Shown: positions 1-12,234, counted from the stretch's first letter. The stretch is DNA of 64,000 bases from Solen grandis (GCA_021229015.1 CM037777.1:26715018-26779017), one strand, 5' to 3'. A program made the numbers and translations. The notes: generated by a model from the letters alone, not told the origin.

Positions 1-490
1 CAGAAATACCGCAGTAGGCATTTGACAAACTCCGGTGCAGTGGATTGGCTCCATATCAAATACCGCCACACCGAGTTACCACGTGGCCATGGTGTGTATC
101 AAAAGTCACGCTATTAGTAAACTTGTGATTTAGCTGAAATTCAGATATTTTGCAAGTCATTGTGGAGATCTCCTGTTTCGGAGATTGGGTATTTGATATA
201 AGCACACGGCAAATGACGGGTTAGATAAGACATTTGATTCTCGGGACTGATTACCAAAAAATGATGTGTAGCTCGTTAAACCCTCTTTCACTTAAGATAC
301 ACACAACTACGGTGCCTACAACACTTTGGTTATTCTGTATTAGATAAATTGTTAAAATGCGTTCAAGTTATAGGCTGCATTAGGCATATTATTTCCGCTA
401 GGTGGTGCTCTCTGGCATGCCGTGTAAATAAGGAGAACTCCTTTTAGAGATGTTGGATAATTATCTTGACTTGACATGACTTGACTTGAC
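1..490. other. No gene seen
   Basis: Unique-looking AT-rich sequence. Only the TTGAC-type repeats at 465-490, the tail of the SINE that follows, are recognisable. Confidence 0.6.
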
Positions 491-636
491 TATTTGAGTT
501 TATCGTCGCTTCGACAGTATTTCCGTCATATAGCGACGTCCAACTAATTACAGGTAGAGGAAGACCCCGAAAGCACGGAGACATCCGGGTAGAACCACCG
601 ACCTACCACAAGCCAGCTGGAAGGCTTCCTCACATG
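491..636 (-). mobile_element. SINE family 1, 3' part, minus orientation
   Basis: On the minus strand: CATGTGAGGAAGCCTTCCAG, CTGGCTTGTGG, TAGGTCGGTGGTTCTACCCG, CACCT-type segments, then TATAGCGACG and TATTTGAGT. The tRNA-like head is missing. It abuts a (TTGAC)n-type tail at 465-490, the expected 3' tail of this family. Best match in the window is the complete copy at 53926-54170. Confidence 0.75.
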
Positions 637-924
637 TATAGTTATATTGAATTTTGAGGTTTTGAATGTTACTACAACATAATCACTCTCGAGGCAGCCT
701 CGCTGTATTGAAATGGCAAACATCATTGAGTTCCTCGGGAGATAGACTAAGTTCAGACTCAATGTATAAAGGAGCTGTCTTAAAGCATAGCATCTTGGCA
801 AAGAAGAGAACCTCGACAGCTTTTGGGCCTCGTGGAAACTGCATGGGGTATGGGTTTTTTAAAGGCGGATAGAGTTGTGTGGCATAGCTCCTTTGAAGCA
901 GATGCGCTGGTATTTATTGTTCTG

Positions 925-972
925 TTCTTTAATAATATAATATAATATAATATATAATATAATAATATAGTC
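925..972. repeat. AT microsatellite
   Basis: Runs of TAATA/ATATA between 930 and 969. Confidence 0.85.
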
Positions 973-1479
973 ATTAGATATCTATATATGATTCTTTTAA
1001 GTGATTTTTCTTGTTTTTTATTGTTTTTAATTATATGGTCGGTGTCTTCCATCTTCTGGCTACTGCCGTTGAGAAGCCAGTTCTTTTTTTAAGCACAGTT
1101 CGTGAAGAAGTTAACATTAAAAATATCAATAACATAACATGTATACATTTTAATTGGAATTTCATCCACAAAAAATATAAAACTCTTGTTATTTCTGCAA
1201 AATGTTTAAATAAAGACACACTCTGGTTGACAATGTCTTCAAAATGTTACAATCTCTGGATGTCGGATAGGTATTATAGAATACAATAAGACATTGAAAC
1301 GTTAAGAAACATGCTCAATCTTTCATATCAACGAACCCAACAAAATATCATTCCAGCCATCGGGAAGGTATTGCAAAGACGAGTGGTGGGATATAGATAT
1401 TTGGGCAACCAATGGCGTACCTAAAGGTTGGATAATTATGTGAACGTCTCCCGTCCAAAACCAAAACTGTCAGATTTAA

Positions 1480-2610
1480 TATATATTCAACTTTCACAAG
1501 AGTCTAATGGCGTAAAGCTGTATTCAACGTCTTATCATTCAACTTTCACACCGCATATACATATAGTAAGATACCACACCCACTAAAACGATCCTGACAC
1601 CATAGACATGTGGCATGATACCACACCCAGTCACATTGTCCTGGTACTATAGACATGTGAATGATACCACACCCAGTCACATTATCCTGGCACCATAGAC
1701 ATGTGGCATGATACCACACCCAGTCACATTATCCTGGCACCATAGACATGTGGAATGATACCACACCCAGTCACATTATTCTGGCACCATAGGCATGTGG
1801 AATAATACCACACCCAGTGACATTACCCTAGCAACATAGCCACTTGGCATGATACCACACCCAGTCACATTATCTTGACACCATAGACACGTGGCATTAT
1901 ACCACACCCAGTCACATTATCTTGACACCATAGACACGTGGCATTATACCACACCCAGTCACATTATCTTGACACCATAGACACGTGGCATTATACCACA
2001 CCCAGTCACATTATTCTGACACCATAGACACGTGGCATTATAACACACCCAGTCACATTATTCTGACACCATAGACACGCGGCATTATACCACACCCAGT
2101 CACATTATCTTGACACCATAGACACGCGGCATTATACCACACCCAGTCACATTATCTTGACACCATAGACACGTGGCATTATACCACACCCAGTCTCATT
2201 ATCTTGACACCATAGACACGCGGCATTATACCAAACCCAGTCACATTATTCTGACACCATAGACACGCGGCATTATACCACACCCAGTCACATTATCTGA
2301 CACCATAGACACGCGGCATTATACCACACCCAGTCACATTATTCTGACACCATAGACACGCGGCATTATACCACACCCAGTCACATTATCCTGGCACCAT
2401 AGGCATATGGCATGATACCACACCTGGTCACATTATTCTGACACCATCTACATATGGCATGATACCATACCCAGTCACATTATTCTGACACCATCTACAT
2501 GTGGCATGATACCACACCCAGTCACATTGTCCTGACACCGACCCAGCCAGTCCTAGAATTTTTCTGTATAAATGCTGAGCGCCGGGAGCTATTAGTATGA
2601 ATATCAACAA
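1480..2610 (-). mobile_element. SINE family 2 derivative with an expanded internal array
   Basis: To the right of the array, CCTAGAATTTTTC and ATGCTGAGCGCCGGGAGCT match the family-2 body next to its internal unit (compare TGTTGAGCACCAAGCAGGG at 55537). No intact tRNA head or 3' tail is seen. The central 1560-2545 is a minisatellite. Confidence 0.6.
1560..2545. repeat. 47-bp minisatellite, about 20 units
   Basis: Units read GATACCACACCCAGTCACAT, TATCCTGACACCATAGACA, (C/T)GTGGC with period about 46-48. Neighbouring units group into subtypes (ATGATACC on the left and far right, ATTATACC with ACGCGG in the middle), indicating local duplications of blocks. Confidence 0.92.
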
Positions 2611-4457
2611 TTTATGTATGTATGTATGTCGCGGTCACCCGATGTGGACGCTCAAACCCTTCAGCCTTTGGGGACAATTTAAAAAAAATCTGTACACAAT
2701 TATAAAGTTTGCATTAATGGAAACCATGGAAACAATGGTGAACGAGAGTGTGTCTTTTACAGTACCAGGTTACTAATGAAAGAGAAGCCCAATGAACTAG
2801 GCAGCTAGCTACCTGGCTTTACGGTATTGGAGGCGTTTGCTTCTAAGCAAGTTAACATATTAAAGCAGGGCGTTCATGAAAGTTTTGTTTGTAGAAGGGT
2901 ATTGATAGACGTATTACACATACATAGTTACATAGTTAAAAATCAAATTCTTAGTCGATGACCATCTGTAAACAAGCTGTTTTAAGGAGTACATAATTAT
3001 TTGAGTCATATAAGGACGTACAAAATATTTGTAAGTCACTTAGAAACATCCTATATGGAACTTTGTAATTCAGTTAATTTGCACTGGGTCACCTCTTTTT
3101 ATCATGTATCCGGTTACATTTCCACCGGCTGTCATATGGCCGTCTGCTTTACCGAAAAAAAAAAACCTACTGAATCAGCGAGAATATTGTTATAATCATT
3201 AGCAACAGGTAGACTTGGCTAAAAGCATGTGATTATTAACATCATGAGTTAATAGTACATGTTAACGATTTCTTTAATCAAAACGCACAATGCGCTGACA
3301 GAATGTCGGCAAGACTTGCTATACATGTAATTCTAACTCCAGCGTTTAAGCAGGATTGATCTCGATAGAGGCAAAGGTACTGTGGCACGATATGAAATCT
3401 AGTTACAGTTACTAGTTGTCAGACAAACTCGCTCTACGTTTTATGATAAACACACAAACACATACACACTTGATGTCCACAATTAACGGTTAAAGCTTCG
3501 AACCATGTTAGCAAAATATTTGGAAGATTTTTGAAAAAGGTACCATACAAAACCACTTTTAACTAAACTTGGCAATGATGGTGCTAAAATTCAGAAATCC
3601 GGTTGCTATAGCAACCGAAACACTTTTGTTTAGAAAGTACAATTTCCCTCTAATACTAAAGGTCTGACACCTAATGTCCTTCAACCGAATTTGCTAAAGC
3701 AAAGTAAATGGGGCTTCCGTGGAGTCAGCTGGTTTCATTTCAAAAGATCGTAAAACGAGTACCGGTATAACGAGACCGATTCTCTACAAGACACTTAGCA
3801 GGCTGACAGGCTGCTTTGCGTTCAGTTTAAGATGTGTTTGGTCCATGTTTCAAATTGGATATGAAAATTCATGTTAGCTTTAAAACAATATCTGCGTAAA
3901 TGTACAAGTAAAAGATGACCGGTGGCACCAGTATATTCAACAAACAAAACCTTGTCAAGGAATCGGAAAGGCTCAGTGGTATTTAATTATTCAAACAATA
4001 CTTTAAGTTCACGGGGCAAAAGGTCACCGATACAAAATGGCTGAACAACATCATGACAGCGACGAAAATGAAAGTTCAATGTAAGGGGAGAAAGGCCTTT
4101 CCTTTCCTTGTTGAAGTAATAGACAATACTCAAGACACACTAGGAACTGGAACTCTGAGTGGTACATGCACATAAGAAAACTTCGTTAAAAAAAGCATCA
4201 ACTTATGGTCCTTTAACAAAATATCGGAAAACAAATGAGGCTTACAGGAGTTTTTTTTAATCAAGCCTACCTGTCAGAATTTGTCGAATGTAGAAACAGA
4301 AACACATTTTTTTCTGCCAACTAGCTTGGTTTGATTCATTCTCTAAAACAGAAGCTGGCATGCCACCAGAACACATTCTTTTTACCTTTGCAGAGATATT
4401 TTTTTGGAATACAAGTACATATGTAATCTGTTGAAAGAAGTGAGACAGGAAAGGTTT
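2611..4457. other. No gene seen
   Basis: Apart from a short TATG repeat at 2613-2628 and the X-box-like palindrome at 3600, I see no repeat family, exon or RNA gene here. Confidence 0.55.
3600..3617. promoter_or_regulatory. Palindromic X-box-like (RFX) site
   Basis: CGGTTGCTATAGCAACCG is a perfect 18-bp palindrome and fits the RFX-factor X-box pattern (GTTGCYATRGCAAC-like half-sites). RFX proteins are known to drive ciliary genes in animals. There is no gene start seen beside it, so function is only suggested. Confidence 0.4.
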
Positions 4458-4524
4458 GACTGACAGAGAGACAACGAAGTGGTCCCTAAGTGTCACCTCT
4501 GTTTTCAGCAGGAGAAACAAAAAT
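4458..4524 (+). mobile_element. 3' fragment of the short AACAAG element family
   Basis: GACAGAGAGACAACGAAGTG, GTCCCTAAGTGTCACCTCTG and TTTTCAGCAGGAGAAACAAAAA follow the 3' half of the short elements at 32465 and 47261. Confidence 0.5.
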
Positions 4525-4737
4525 AGACCTCATTCATTGAACAAGCTGGGCAGCCCCTTCTTATATAGGTTAAACCTTGACCTGTAATGATACATTGCAT
4601 AAAGCAGAAGTTCTAAGTGGACGTAATAAAGCAATTTTGTTTACCATTGAAATGTAGCCTTAGATTACTGAACCTTTTTTACACCCGTCAAATAACAGGC
4701 TATTAAAGTATGGTGCTGTCTGTCCGTTTATCCAAAG

Positions 4738-5112
4738 ATACTTCGTTTCTGTGCAATGACTTTTAAAAGTCCTCATCTATTCATATTCATATTTGGTATG
4801 CAAGTATATATTCATTCAAGTTATATCAAAAATGTTAAGTTCGATATAATTCCTGAAAGACTTTATGTATCAAATTCATATTTGGTACATGCATGTATAT
4901 AATATCAAAATACAGGCCAAGTTTGTTTTTGGTCTCAATCCAATTATTTGTTATAGAGTTATGCACCCTTTAAAGGCAAATTTCATAATAAATGACCGTT
5001 TCCACACAATGACTTTTAAATTGCATTCATATTTGCTGTGTAAATGTATCATATAAAAACAGGGCAAGTTAAATTTTGGTTACAATCTACTGATTTATAA
5101 TAGAGTTATTCA
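4738..5112. repeat. Degenerate tandem repeat, ~250-bp spacing
   Basis: TGCAATGACTTTTAAAAG at 4756 and CACAATGACTTTTAAATTG near 5005 begin related segments. CATATTTGGTATGCAAG, CATATTTGGTACATGCATG and CATATTTGCTGTGTAAATG recur, as does TTATAGAGTTAT / TAATAGAGTTAT. May be old pearl-type cores. Confidence 0.5.
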
Positions 5113-5369
5113 TCAATAATATCATTAATCTTCCACTTATTAATATATTTTTCCAACATACAGATGTCGTTAAATACAAAACTGGTTTATCCCCCTTGTT
5201 TGGTATTCAGAGCATATGGGTAGTTCCAAAAGCATGCAACTTGGTATGGTACATGTATGCTACCTACTAGTATACGACATGGTATCACAATAAGACCGTA
5301 CAATATCCATCTCATATAGACAGTCAACAAATGACTGAAATATTGTCATTGGAAAAGACCATTTCACCA

Positions 5370-5606
5370 GGGGATCGGCAATACCCGGTATAATTCTCTT
5401 ATTTAAACTGACCAATCAATGACTCAGTAATTGCAGGTATCATTAGCTGATTTAAACTGACCAATCAGTGAATGAGAAAAAAACTCGAATGTATGTTTAT
5501 TTCCCAATGAACAATGTATGCAATTCTACAGCAGCATGTAGATTAGGTGTTCAGGAAGTGTTCGTTGATTTACGTAGGTTTACGTGTCATTTTGCAGTGA
5601 AATGGT
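5370..5606. repeat. Dispersed repeat R1, copy 1
   Basis: GGGATCGGCAATACCCGG, AACTGACCAATCA, TCGAATGTATGTTTATTTCC, AGCATGTAGATTAGG, TCGTTGATTTACGTAGG. Shared in the same order with 53548-53732. An internal duplication (TTTAAACTGACCAATCA twice) lengthens this copy. No coding or known element signature. Confidence 0.75.
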
Positions 5607-6743
5607 CTATGTTAAACACAAGAAGTCAGATTAATGGTATTTGTAATAAATTAAAACCCAATTAACATATGGTTAATTTTTATGTTTTTATTCGCATCAT
5701 GTATAAAAAAAGACAATTTACAATATATACAAAAACAAGCAACCTAAGAAAAGGCACATACTAGTATATATTTTTGTACGTTAACATAAAAAACTTCCCA
5801 TTAAGTTGGGGAGAAATGGATATATTGATGTAAAAACTTATCAGTATAAAATTTAAAATCAAAATACATTCACACAAACAGGATGAAAATGTAAAAAAAA
5901 ATCACACTGATTTTTCAGCATACAACTTTATATCATATGTGTTTCCTTTTAAGGTAGCATGTAAAGTCACTCCAACCTGTTTTCCCTGGATGACATGCAA
6001 AAAAAAAATTGCTGCGCAGTTCCAGTTTAAATATTTTAAATGAAAAGCATCACAATACGATTCATTTGTTAAGCTTAATGCCCTGGAGCCAATAAAATAT
6101 GAAAACATTTTGCAAAAATTACAAAATGGCATTTTCAAACATTTCAATTTAACAAAATTGTTAAAGATCAACTAGATGACAAAATGATCTGACCTGAATA
6201 AGACCTGGCTGTTTTATTATAAAAGAGATCTTATTTTGATTTTCATATACACTATAAAACGTATGACGTCATTGGGAGCCTGATGTTATGACCTTTCAAC
6301 TCCCGCCCCACCCCTCCTACCAGACGGACTATCAAACGCAATGACCAGCTCGGAAACCATTAACCATTACACCAGCAGTTCATACAAATAAAGTCAGAAT
6401 TACAGAGTTATGTTGGTATTCTCTATGAAAATGCATACTGTGAAAACATCAATTTTCATCCGACACTAATTTTCATTAATTTCATAGAGGGTAATATTAA
6501 TAAGAGGGTAATACTAATATTAATCCTACTGAAAACCCATTCTTATATCAGACTTCATATTTCCTAAGAGATGTATCAATGAATTAAAGTACCTAGAAAT
6601 TCCCTTAAATAAACAATAATGAAATTTTATGCCAACAAAAATTAATTGACTTACAGAATTTGACTTGTATCAATGAAGATTTTGTTTGCAATATTGAAGT
6701 TTGACAGTTTGTATGAATTATTCATGTATTTAGGCCAGGCCTG

Positions 6744-6884
6744 GTGGTTCTCGAAACATACATAAGTATGATCTTAAGCTTAAATCCAAATATCATACTT
6801 TAGTTCCTGTAACATTTTATGGACATATTTGAGTTTAAGCTTAAATATCATACTTAAGTTCATTTTACATTTTCGAGGACACAC
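6744..6884. mobile_element. Fold-back element, TCTCGAAA/TTTCGAGG ends
   Basis: Ends GTGGTTCTCGAAA and TTTCGAGGACACAC are inverted. Inside are mirrored AAGCTTAAATATCATACTT segments. Resembles the element at 53358-53499 in size and ends, so probably the same MITE family. Confidence 0.55.
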
Positions 6885-7234
6885 GGCCAGGTGTGTATAG
6901 CCAAAGTGTCTGTAGGGGTGGGTGGATTTCTGAAAGGTATTGTCGCCAATCTTCTGTGGTTCTCAGACTCAATGATACATATAATTTCATGTATTATGCA
7001 CAATATTGCTTTATAGTTATGACAGTATGAATGTGCATCCAAAGAAATAGCTTTGGTAACAATGTGATTTCTGTATTTCTGATTTCTGCTTTCATTTTCT
7101 GATTTCATGTTTTAAAAAGGCCTTCTGTTTAAACATTGAACATAAAAAAATAGCCATTTATTTTGTGAACATAGAAATTGAAAGTTTATTCAAAAGCTAA
7201 TATTAATAACTTGAGTGTCAATTTTGATTATTTT

Positions 7235-7382
7235 TTTTTGGCCAAATTCCTCTCAGTAACTCAGTAGTTCCTGGGCTGTACCCTCTGCTGAGGGAGCTTT
7301 GGGGAAAAATGATCTTGCCCCTACCTGGATTCAAACCCGCAACTTTTAGATACAGTGTCATATGCTCTACTTTGGCCCTTAA
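7235..7382 (-). mobile_element. tRNA-derived SINE, third type
   Basis: The minus strand reads AAGGGCCAAAGTAGAGCATA (box A-like), then TTGCGGGTTTGAATCCAGG (box B), then GGGGCAAGATCATTTTTCCC, AAAGCTCCCTCAGCAG and TTACTGAGAGG. Unlike families 1 and 2 in the body. Not a functional tRNA: the acceptor arms do not pair. Confidence 0.55.
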
Positions 7383-7736
7383 TTACAATATGTTAAAATA
7401 AGCTAATGACATAGCCTTGAGAAAAATGACATACTGAACTATAGGAAATTGGCATGAACAATAATCCTGGATTATCTTTGTACACCTTAACCTTTTTTTA
7501 AAACCTTATCTTGTGCATATACAGTAAGACCGTACATTAGGCCAAATCTCTTTGTTTTAGAATGAACTTATATTATTTGTCACTCTAACTACTTGAGCAG
7601 GCTTTCAAAGTCTTTAAATTCTAAAAATATCATATTGTATGACAGAAAATATTATACATCATAATTATGTAATCACAAATTTTGAAAGAAATATGCATAG
7701 ATGGTAATGGGACTACTATTGCTGCAGAAGAATTAG

Positions 7737-7949
7737 TCAAATAGCGACATCCAGTTAATTACAGGTGGATCTGGACACCTTATAGAGCACTAAACCACCT
7801 GGGTTGAACAACAAATCTATTTTAAGCCAGCTGGAAGGCTCCTTCATGTGAAAAATTTAAATAAACTGGGACTGGGAGCATTCACTGTGAGGGGCTTGGT
7901 GAGGGAAAGTCAATGAAAATAACCGCTTGGCCACTGATGCCACTCATAT
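7737..7949 (-). mobile_element. SINE family 1, diverged near-complete copy
   Basis: Contains TATAGCGACATCC-like, AATTACAGGTGGA, AAGCCAGCTGGAAGGCT and CTTCATGTGAAAA on the plus strand. A decayed tRNA-like head (CACTGTGAGGGGCTTGG...GCTTGGCCACTGATGCC) follows at the right, so the element reads on the minus strand. Pol III box B is degenerate. Confidence 0.65.
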
Positions 7950-8173
7950 ATATATATCAGAATATTATAACCTATCTGTTACAACTGAAAAGAGATCAAC
8001 TATAAACCCTCTGAACAATTCCTGGAGGATTTCATGTGTACCGTAAATGCTCGTGTATTGTGCCAATCATGTATAGTGCGCATCCCAAGTTTAAGGTTCA
8101 AAACATTGGTAAAAACCTTTTTCCCTTCTATGTTATGTGCCAGACGATGTTAGACTAAACCTGAAGCCTGTAC

Positions 8174-8424
8174 TTAACCCTTTCCCTCATAATGACTCAT
8201 TTTGACGCCCTCAATAGGTATCACATAAAGCCTGATCTGCAGAAAACCACAGTTAAACCTTACCAAATTTAATTACAAAACCTCATTTCCTTTGGTATCT
8301 CATTTCCGACCACTGAGGAGCAGCGAACAGCATAAAACTGATCACTGCGAGTTACTCGCAGCTATCTGTTTTATGCTGTTCGCATAGGTCTTTTCATGGT
8401 TTCCTCTATGAGGGAAAGGGTTAA
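8174..8424 (-). mobile_element. piggyBac-like 242-bp MITE, older copy
   Basis: Begins TTAACCCTTTCCCTCATA and ends TATGAGGGAAAGGGTTAA, with central arms GAACAGCATAAAAC and GTTTTATGCTGTTC. It has more mismatches and small indels than other copies, including a 12-bp insertion near the middle and a decayed palindrome core. Orientation is opposite to the copy at 8680-8921, so the two form a long inverted repeat. No coding capacity. Confidence 0.88.
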
Positions 8425-8679
8425 AGGCACAAGTCTATGCAACCACTGAAAGCAAAAAAAACACAACATCTACATCACACATTGTCCATTCTCTTTGTTC
8501 ACTGTTATCGGAGCTAGACATATTGATATATAAAATATTTAATCATAACAACATATACCCTATAAATATCTCAAATCCATTCCGAAGCACCTGGTTCTAG
8601 ACGGTAATGAGGCTCTACCGAGTTACAACCAATAAGCTGGAACCTGAGGTATAATTTCCCAGTCTTTGTTGTAAACATG

Positions 8680-8921
8680 TTAACCCTTCCCCTCATAGAG
8701 GAAACCATGAAAAGACCTATGCGAACAGCATAAAACTAGATCAGCCTGCAAGTAACTCGCAGGCTGATCAGGTTTTATGCTGTTCGCTGCTCCTCAGTGG
8801 TCTGGAAATGAGGATTTTGTATTTAAATTTGGTAAGGTTTAACTGTGGTTTTCTGCAGATCAGGCTTTATGTGGTACCTATTGAGTGCGTCAAAATGAGT
8901 CTATATGAGGGAAAGGGTTAA
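8680..8921 (+). mobile_element. piggyBac-like 242-bp MITE
   Basis: Complete element bounded by TTAA at both ends. The left end has one substitution (CCCTTCCCC) and the right end is GAGGGAAAGGGTTAA. The central palindrome is built around CAGCCTGC...GCAGGCTG. It lies 255 bp from an opposite-facing copy. Non-autonomous; a piggyBac-class transposase acting in trans is inferred from the TTAA target and the CCCTTT terminus. Confidence 0.9.
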
Positions 8922-9893
8922 CTTGCTCTTCTCAGTGTTTCATATGCCCTTTAACTTTTTACTGAATAAGCAGTGTGAGTTACATATTTTTATGACGTTA
9001 TCAACTATGATTGGTTTAGACAACTATGTAATTTAGCATGTGCTGTCTATCTTGGTGGGTGCTATAGTACTTATCCTTCACATGTTTGCAGTAAAAATAT
9101 TTTAAATTCTGTAGAAAACTTATGTGATTTTCAAAACTATATCTTTATGATGGCGTAGTGATTTACTATGACTTCATTTGATTGGTTAAGAAGAATGTGA
9201 TGTCATAGCATGTGAACTGTCCAGTATAGGGGAGATTAATCCGGCACTGATAAATTCATAAGAAACTAAAGTATGCGGAAGTTTTTCTCCAGCGCATGTA
9301 CATTCAGTAGTGAAAAAACTCTTAAATTTGTCTAAAATACCTTTTTAAGATTTCTGTATGACAATCATACACTGAAATACAAAATTAATACATTTAAGAA
9401 AACAAATTACATGAATACAAACACTTACATTCTCCAATTTGCAAACCAAATTCAAATTGAAGGCTTTGTGTAATACTATGGTAAATGTTTCATTATTTAT
9501 TAATAGTTAACAGTTTTGCACTTAGCACTCAAAGTACACCAAAACAAAACACATACCGGTACTGGGTATGTGTATAATGATACATACACATATATTCCTT
9601 ACACATAAACATAAATACTTATCCACTTCTCTTTAAAAGCCTAGTAATTACAACTTACATATTTAAGAGCTAACAATATAGATATACATATATCAACAAA
9701 AAATGGCAAACTAAAACAAAAATTGGTGAAATACGTGATTGGCAAGCAAATAAAATGGTGTTACGTATTCATGCTTCTTTTGTTTGCATTCACCTCAAAT
9801 GTCCTAACATAATTACAATAAAGCTTGTGATTAAATGATATAATTATTATGCTGCCATTAGAACAGAAATTGTGAATCTCATACACAGGGAAT

Positions 9894-10046
9894 ATTAAGT
9901 TGCAGTAGCTTTTCATGGCTTTGTATTTTGCTACAAGCAATGTGGGAAAAATGTAATCTTGCGCAACGGAAGGTCAAGCAAGATGTCCATTTTTCCTATG
10001 CTGCAAGTAGCAAAATTCAAAGCCACAAAAAGCTACTGCAACATAA
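9894..10046. mobile_element. Fold-back MITE with ~45-bp inverted ends
   Basis: The left arm starts TTGCAGTAGCTTTTCATGG, and the right arm, on the other strand, starts TTGCAGTAGCTTTTTGTGG. Similarity continues to a TTGCTAC(A/T)TGCA-like segment with few mismatches. A centre of about 50 bp holds CTTGCGCAACGGAAGG. Confidence 0.65.
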
Positions 10047-10756
10047 TTTTCCTATTATTATATACCTATAAATAATCAAGACACAAGAAGTAAATTTACA
10101 CAGGTTTTAATGAGTAAATTAAGTTTTCTCAAGAAAGTGATGTCAAGAAAGTCGATAGTGACATCTTGTTACCACCGAATTTGTCACAGACATATTGGAA
10201 TTTTAATCTGTTGAAATGTATATGCCCCTTGTGTTTTGCATTTATTTGAGCAAGAAAATTTATAGGTATACAATAAATATTTTTTCACACTGTAGCATTA
10301 CTTTTTGCACAAATCATCCAAAGCAAAATGGAAAATTTATTTCTGATCAGGAAAGACTGCATTTTATTTTAGGGCAGAGCCATAGAAAAATGAATTTTCA
10401 TGAGTGAAAAATGTCAATTTCATAAGACTAATAAAAGGACCATATTAACTTCATCAATTACCCTTGATATCTTAATTATTATGCTTTATCATTACACTGG
10501 GTAAATTGACTTTCTCATGAAAAATTAATGAGTTCTTTTATTGTTCTACAAGTCTGCCATCACTATATTTAGCTCATTTGAAACACTGAAATGGTTAATT
10601 TTAGTAATAGAGTTTTGTTTTGAGTGCTATACGCAGAATAATGCAATGTGTCAAAACAAAACTGTATGCCCTAAATATTTCAGTTTTCTCTGGAAGTTAT
10701 TGCCAACAAAAAAAAAGTCTTTTAACAGAAATAATGATGATCTGTACTTGCTACAA

Positions 10757-10758
10757 CA

Positions 10759-10791
<33 letters not shown>

Positions 10792-10850
10792 ATGATGATG
10801 GTATGGTGGTGGTTGTGATAATGAGGAGATGATGATGATGATGATGATGT
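10757..10850. repeat. (ATG)n microsatellite, two blocks
   Basis: ATG/GAT triplets at 10759-10800 and 10826-10850, separated by a GTGGTGG segment. Reading frames through it give poly-Met, poly-Ser or poly-His and are not genes. Confidence 0.9.
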
Positions 10851-11225
10851 CCCTGAATCCAACTGGATTTGGTTGTCAGAGCAAATATCAGAGGAAAAAT
10901 TATAAACATACAAAATGGAGTCTTTAAACTCCTTCCATACACCCTGATGAAGTATTCCGGAGCTATTTACGATGCTAAAAAGCAAAAACAAGTCTTAATA
11001 TTTATATAAATTGTACTAAACCCTCTTTCTACTTTACAGGTTTTTATAAGGATGTGATGTACTTGACCAGTATAAAACCTAGACCAGCTTGCAATTAACT
11101 TTCATATTAATCTGTCCCTAAGTTCTACAAAAATACTTAAGGTCTCAAACCTAGTACAAGGATAAATAACAGTAAATTGGCACCAGTTAGCCACAAGGGC
11201 CCTTTTTATATACAAACAAAAACAA

Positions 11226-11648
11226 ATGTTCTATGGTAACTGTTGTTATTTACTTATTTTTTGTAATGTCCTGTCTCCTTGTTTTTTGTCCATCCCATAC
11301 ATCTCCTTCCGTAGTTTGTCCATTTTCAATATATGTGGGATTTCTCACAGGACCTTTGTGTCCTTCCTTGATGGATATATTTCAAAATCACAACCATTCT
11401 TGCAGGAAAATGCCTCTTGTAAACAGATACAATCAATTAACAGCATATCAATACCCTGTGTCATAAAAAAACAGCATACTTCTACGTATTCAGTCAAAAA
11501 CATAAACAATTTCTGTTTTGATGAAAGTTTAACTGTGTGGAGTCATTATGGAGGATTTCTTAAATACTGTATAACTCTTTTTTTTCTGCAGGTGCTAATT
11601 TTTGCGGTTTGCGGCCTAAAATGGTTTAACTTATTTTTGTGTGTTTAA
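11226..11648 (+). other. Open frame of 140 codons, probably spurious
   Basis: Starts ATG; rich in Phe, Ile, Cys and Ser, as expected for translated AT-rich DNA. Its 3' third runs into the left end of the TIR element at 11563-12234. No recognisable domain. Confidence 0.1.
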
Positions 11649-12234
11649 TTTTTGCGGATTTCTAAAATGAAGAGATACAATTAATGTGGATTCTTTATAC
11701 CAAGTGTGTTCTATTTTGTGAACAAATAGATCTATTTAAAGCATTTTCATAAGTTTTATTATACATTTAATACAAGCAGAATATGTTTCATGTAAAATAG
11801 TGCTAAAAGCATACATTAACTGAAAGGTTAAAACTAACTAATTCCTTTACAGTATTGCAGTCCGATATCTTACGTGATGATAAAGCCTGCGATAAATGTC
11901 CATTTGGGTCTGGCAAACCCTTTCAGATGCGCAAATACAATTGCTAGTCACAAACTAATATAGACAAGTTTCAATTAGCCAGGACGTGTATTGTTTCACT
12001 TCACTTATACAACAACAAATGGTATATCGCTACAATTGCAGCATAGCAAGTCATGTCTAAGAAATCATTAAAGGCTTTTATGGGAAGTAGAGTGACTGTA
12101 CTAACAGTATGACTTTCGGGCGATAAGGAGGAAAAATGTAATGAATAATCTGCGCATTCAATATTTGCGGTCTGCTAGCATCCGCAAAATTCCGCAAATA
12201 ATACACTGCTGCAGAAAAAACGTTATACAGTATT
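11563..12234. mobile_element. TIR element with AATACTGTATAAC ends, ~670 bp
   Basis: Left end AATACTGTATAAC, a T-run, CTGCAG, then AATTTTTGCGG. The right end, reverse complemented, gives AATACTGTATAACG, a T-run, CTGCAG, then TTATTTGCGG. The ends extend about 45 bp with small gaps. The interior is AT-rich with no convincing frame. Class unknown; could be a deletion derivative of a cut-and-paste DNA transposon. Confidence 0.62.

Noticed and set aside
1560..2545. CRISPR-like array
   Set aside because: Units are contiguous 47-bp repeats without unique spacers, in an animal genome with a clear SINE origin.
10722..10991. Frames with poly-Ser, poly-His or poly-Met
   Set aside because: They are translations of the ATG/CAT triplet repeat in three frames, not proteins.
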